From Pseudobowmanella zhangzhouensis (GTDB taxonomy: Bacteria > Pseudomonadota > Gammaproteobacteria > Enterobacterales > Alteromonadaceae): a DNA stretch of 64,000 nucleotides. The stretch covers positions 310,001-374,000 of the forward strand of contig NZ_JBHSYO010000004.1 of assembly GCF_042662685.1 (NCBI RefSeq). Direction: 5' to 3'. Position numbers and translations under genes: made by a program. The notes under the pieces are model-generated. The model was not told where the DNA came from, did no database searches, and saw only the letters and a list, made by a program, of their open reading frames with translations. Positions 61,890-64,000 of the stretch are shown here, in pieces; the first letter of the stretch is position 1; the number at the start of each line of letters is the position of its first letter.

Positions 61890-62237
61890 ATGAGTAAATC
61901 AGATAAAGATCAGGTTCTTGAAGCATTCAGCCAAGCTTATCAGGCTGCGCACGGCAAAGCACCTGTGATTGAAGCCAAGGGCGGCTGGTATTCCGTTGAT
62001 GGTGGTAAAAACGTGCGCTTAGCACAACTAGAAGAAATGACCGCGGAATTAGCGGGTGCTAAACCTGCAGCGACCAAGGCTGAAGCTAAACCTGCCGCCA
62101 AAGCAGCGAGCAAAGCCGCGCCAGCTAAAAAAGCTGCCAAACCTGCCAAAGCCAAGAAACATAGTGATTTTTCAGTCAAAGCGTTCTGGGCTGAGCAACT
62201 GGCGTCACGCGACGGCGCTTGCAAGCTCCCACGCTAA
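61890..62237 (+). CDS. Small protein with Lys/Ala-rich, H1-like linker
   Basis: A 115-residue protein, not recognised as a named gene. An N-terminal ordered domain (about 1-50; SKSDKDQVLEAFSQAYQAAHGK and EAKGGWYSVDGGKNVRLAQLEEMTAEL) is followed by an Ala/Lys/Pro repeat (about 56-93; AAK, AKP, PAKKA units) like histone H1 tails, and a short conserved tail (FSVKAFWAEQLASRDGACKLPR). The basic tail suggests nucleic-acid binding; that is inference. Monocistronic, with a strong terminator. Confidence 0.7.
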   Translation: MSKSDKDQVLEAFSQAYQAAHGKAPVIEAKGGWYSVDGGKNVRLAQLEEMTAELAGAKPAATKAEAKPAAKAASKAAPAKKAAKPAKAKKHSDFSVKAFWAEQLASRDGACKLPR

Positions 62238-62252
62238 GGTTTCGCTAATAAC

Positions 62253-62282
62253 AAAAAGGGCAGCCTACGCTGCCCTTTTTTA
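62253..62282 (+). terminator. Terminator after the Lys/Ala-rich gene
   Basis: AAAAAGGGCAGC-CTAC-GCTGCCCTTTTTT; a symmetrical hairpin that also serves the convergent small gene at 62280. Confidence 0.9.
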
Positions 62283-62474
62283 ATATCCATATGCCCTGCG
62301 ATAACGTCGCATCAAAACAAAACACTCTTTGTCACATTCCCAGTCTGGCTGATTGGGCGCGATCCTAAGCACATATTTTTCTTCATCGACTTGCCGGACG
62401 ACCAGCGCGATTTTCGCCTGGTGTTCCCCACGTTTAATAAACACTTTCTTGCCAACTAACTGTTCGCTCAGCAT
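62280..62474 (-). CDS. Small basic protein of unknown function
   Basis: A 64-residue protein (69 if it begins at TTG 62489). The sequence LVGKKVFIKRGEHQAKIALVVRQVDEEKYVLRIAPN looks like a small beta-barrel. The tail CDKECFVLMRRYRRAYGY is basic and aromatic. I do not recognise a family. Coding potential is plausible because the protein composition is normal and a terminator adjoins the stop, but no strong ribosome-binding site is seen. Confidence 0.5.
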   Translation of the reverse strand: MLSEQLVGKKVFIKRGEHQAKIALVVRQVDEEKYVLRIAPNQPDWECDKECFVLMRRYRRAYGY

Positions 62475-62585
62475 CGTACGCGTGTCCAAACCAGAACTAC
62501 CCCACGCGCTAATTTTAATCCATGAAACGATTAAGCTCTAAGTATCAATACTGATGCCTGAGGATGAAAAAACATACGTGACAAA

Positions 62586-62620
62586 TAAAAAAGCCAGCAA
62601 TTACGCTGGCTTTTTTTATT
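62586..62620 (-). terminator. ihfA terminator
   Basis: AAAAAGCCAGC-AATTAC-GCTGGCTTTTT plus more T on the plus strand and an A-tract for minus; ends the pheT-ihfA transcript. Confidence 0.85.
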
Positions 62621-62631
62621 GAATCAATCAC

Positions 62632-62922
62632 TTAGTTTTGAGGGTTTTCTACCCGGCTTTTTAACTTCTGGCCTGGACGAAATGTCACAACTCGGCGCGC
62701 TTTGATCGGAATATCCTCTCCGGTCTTGGGGTTACGCCCCGGACGCTCATTTTTGGTGCGCAAATCAAAATTTCCAAATCCGGATAACTTGACCTGTTCA
62801 CCGGCCTCTAGTGCCTGACGGATCTCTTCGAAAAACGCTTCGACCAAGTCCTTGGCGTCACGCTTATTGATACCCAGCTTTTCAAACAGGTGTTCCGCCA
62901 TGTCCGCTTTCGTCAATGCCAT
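62632..62922 (-). CDS. ihfA: Integration host factor subunit alpha
   Basis: DNA-bending nucleoid protein. The 96-residue HU-family protein shows the IHF-alpha start ALTKADMAEHLFEKLG, LSGFGNFDLRTKNERPGRNPKTG (with the intercalating-proline arm) and IKARRVVTFRPGQKLK. It follows pheT by 5 bases, as in E. coli, so its expression is tied to the pheST operon. Confidence 0.98.
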   Translation of the reverse strand: MALTKADMAEHLFEKLGINKRDAKDLVEAFFEEIRQALEAGEQVKLSGFGNFDLRTKNERPGRNPKTGEDIPIKARRVVTFRPGQKLKSRVENPQN

Positions 62923-62927
62923 AGAGT

Positions 62928-64000
62928 TTAATCCCTCAGTGTTGCGCCGAATCGCTCATTTAGTTGAACCAGAATCTCATTCACTACCGCCTGAATCTGT
63001 TGTTCCTCGAGGGTCTTTTCTACAGATTGCAGCGTCAAAGATATTGCCAGGCTCTTCTTGCCTTCAGCGATTCCCTGACCCCGGTAAACGTCGAACAAGT
63101 TTAGGCCAACTAATTGATTTCCGCCAAATTTTTCAATTGTGGACAGAATATCACCAACTGCAAGTTGTTCGTCAACTACTATTGCAATATCTCGGCGATT
63201 TGCCGGGAATTTTGAAATATCTTGTGCAGATGGAATGGCTCGCTGTTCTAAATCGGCCACTTTTAATTCAAACACGACACAACGACCAGAAGTGCCCAAC
63301 AGTTTTTCGAATTGCGGATGCACGGTTCCCATGTAACCAATCAACTGCTCACCAGCATAAATCGCCGCAGATTGACCCGGATGTAACGCGCTGTGCTCCG
63401 CTTTCTCAAAACGAAAATCACCGAAACGAGCCGTTTGACGCAACAAGGCTTCAACGTCGGCTTTGGCATCGAAAAAGTCTACGCCTGTATCTTTGCTATC
63501 CCAATGCTCAGCGAAGCGGTTGCCACTGATGACACCGGCAATCATCAATTCCTGTCTTACGCCATTTTCGGCGCTGGCATCCGGAATGAAACGCAGACCG
63601 GTTTCAAACAGGCGAACACGCTGTTGCTGACGCTTCTGGTTATAGGCAACCAGCGGCAGCAATCCACTCCACAAGCTAACGCGCATGACTGACATATCCG
63701 CAGAAATAGGATGCGGTAGTGTCAGGCTAGCCTGCTCAGGGAACAGAGCATTTTGTACTTTAGGGTCGACGAATGAATAACTGATCGCTTCCTGATAGCC
63801 GCGCTGCACTAACGCTTGTTTAAACGTATTCAGCGGGGTATTGCTTTCCTGACTATCGAGCATTTTCAGACTCGCAGTCGGTGCAACATTAGGAATATTG
63901 TTGTAGCCATATACCCGCGCGATTTCCTCAATCAGATCTTCTTCGATTGAGATATCAAAACGATATTGCGGCACGATGGCCTGCCATCCTTCCGGGGTCT
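62928..64000 (-). CDS. pheT: Phenylalanyl-tRNA synthetase beta subunit (C-terminal part)
   Basis: Beta subunit of PheRS; the frame is open to the window edge, so about 357 C-terminal residues are seen of an expected ~795. Visible are the B5-core junction IEEDLIEEIARVYGYNNIP, the catalytic-like module MRVSLWSGLLPLVAYNQKR, the region FFDAKADVEALL and the C-terminal FDX-ACB anticodon-binding domain (about SKFPANRRDIAIVVDE onward). The N-terminus lies beyond 64000. Confidence 0.97.
   Translation of the reverse strand, partial: TPEGWQAIVPQYRFDISIEEDLIEEIARVYGYNNIPNVAPTASLKMLDSQESNTPLNTFKQALVQRGYQEAISYSFVDPKVQNALFPEQASLTLPHPISADMSVMRVSLWSGLLPLVAYNQKRQQQRVRLFETGLRFIPDASAENGVRQELMIAGVISGNRFAEHWDSKDTGVDFFDAKADVEALLRQTARFGDFRFEKAEHSALHPGQSAAIYAGEQLIGYMGTVHPQFEKLLGTSGRCVVFELKVADLEQRAIPSAQDISKFPANRRDIAIVVDEQLAVGDILSTIEKFGGNQLVGLNLFDVYRGQGIAEGKKSLAISLTLQSVEKTLEEQQIQAVVNEILVQLNERFGATLRD

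Overview
This 64 kb window is chromosomal DNA of a gammaproteobacterium. Its gene orders are classical gamma-proteobacterial ones: lipB-lipA, metY-rimP-nusA-infB-rbfA-truB-rpsO-pnp, sdhCDAB-sucABCD beside gltA, gapA-yeaD, and pheT-ihfA. The gene mix (HexR-controlled Entner-Doudoroff genes with glk between edd and eda, a DUF2989 lipoprotein, a large Na+/alanine-type symporter, the ansA/DUF349/YeaC neighbourhood) points to the marine Alteromonadales. The species assignment is inference. Density is high, most genes are housekeeping, and I see no insertion sequence, prophage, integrase, rRNA operon or CRISPR array.

Layout. 1-2.5 kb: lipoate synthesis (YbeD, lipB, lipA) and sprT. 2.5-5.7 kb (minus): lipoprotein NlpI, an HExxH peptidase-like protein, carbonic anhydrase and a GNAT enzyme. 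5.7-15.6 kb (minus): the translation and RNA-decay cluster pnp, rpsO, truB, rbfA, infB, nusA, rimP with tRNA-fMet and tRNA-Leu(GAG), interrupted by a MAPEG membrane-protein gene. 15.5-21.5 kb (minus): secG, tpiA, glmM, folP, ftsH, rlmE; yhbY faces away on the plus strand. 22-23.7 kb: glnS. 23.8-35.3 kb: a complete block of TCA-cycle genes, sucABCD and sdhCDAB on minus and gltA divergent on plus. 35.4-41.4 kb: asparaginase, three small poorly known genes, an AGCS symporter, an M14 carboxypeptidase and an unknown gene. 41.5-46.5 kb: two GAPDH genes, a DUF2989 lipoprotein, msrB, yeaD. 46.5-57 kb: DUF3833 lipoprotein, an orphan sensor kinase, then eda, glk, edd, pgl, zwf (minus), with hexR and pykA divergent (plus). 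57-64 kb: a beta-hydroxyacid dehydrogenase, glutathione peroxidase, ldhA, cmoM, elyC, a Nif3-family gene, two small unknowns, ihfA and the 3' part of pheT.

How it works together. Glucose is phosphorylated by Glk and passes through Zwf, Pgl, Edd and Eda to pyruvate and glyceraldehyde-3-phosphate. GapA, TpiA and PykA complete lower glycolysis, and GltA, Sdh and Suc carry carbon through the TCA cycle. Lipoyl groups for the 2-oxoglutarate dehydrogenase E2 come from LipB/LipA. HexR-type palindromes (TGTAA-N5-TTACA) sit just downstream of the predicted -10 boxes of gapA and pykA, and a shortened version lies between zwf and hexR.

The most striking anomaly is at 47.15-48.76 kb. The 3' end of eda, including stop codon and terminator, is present twice in direct orientation with a perfect 33-bp core. 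A single GAF-histidine kinase gene lies between the copies. This is the footprint expected of a small island that entered the 3' end of eda and restored the gene, with no integrase left.
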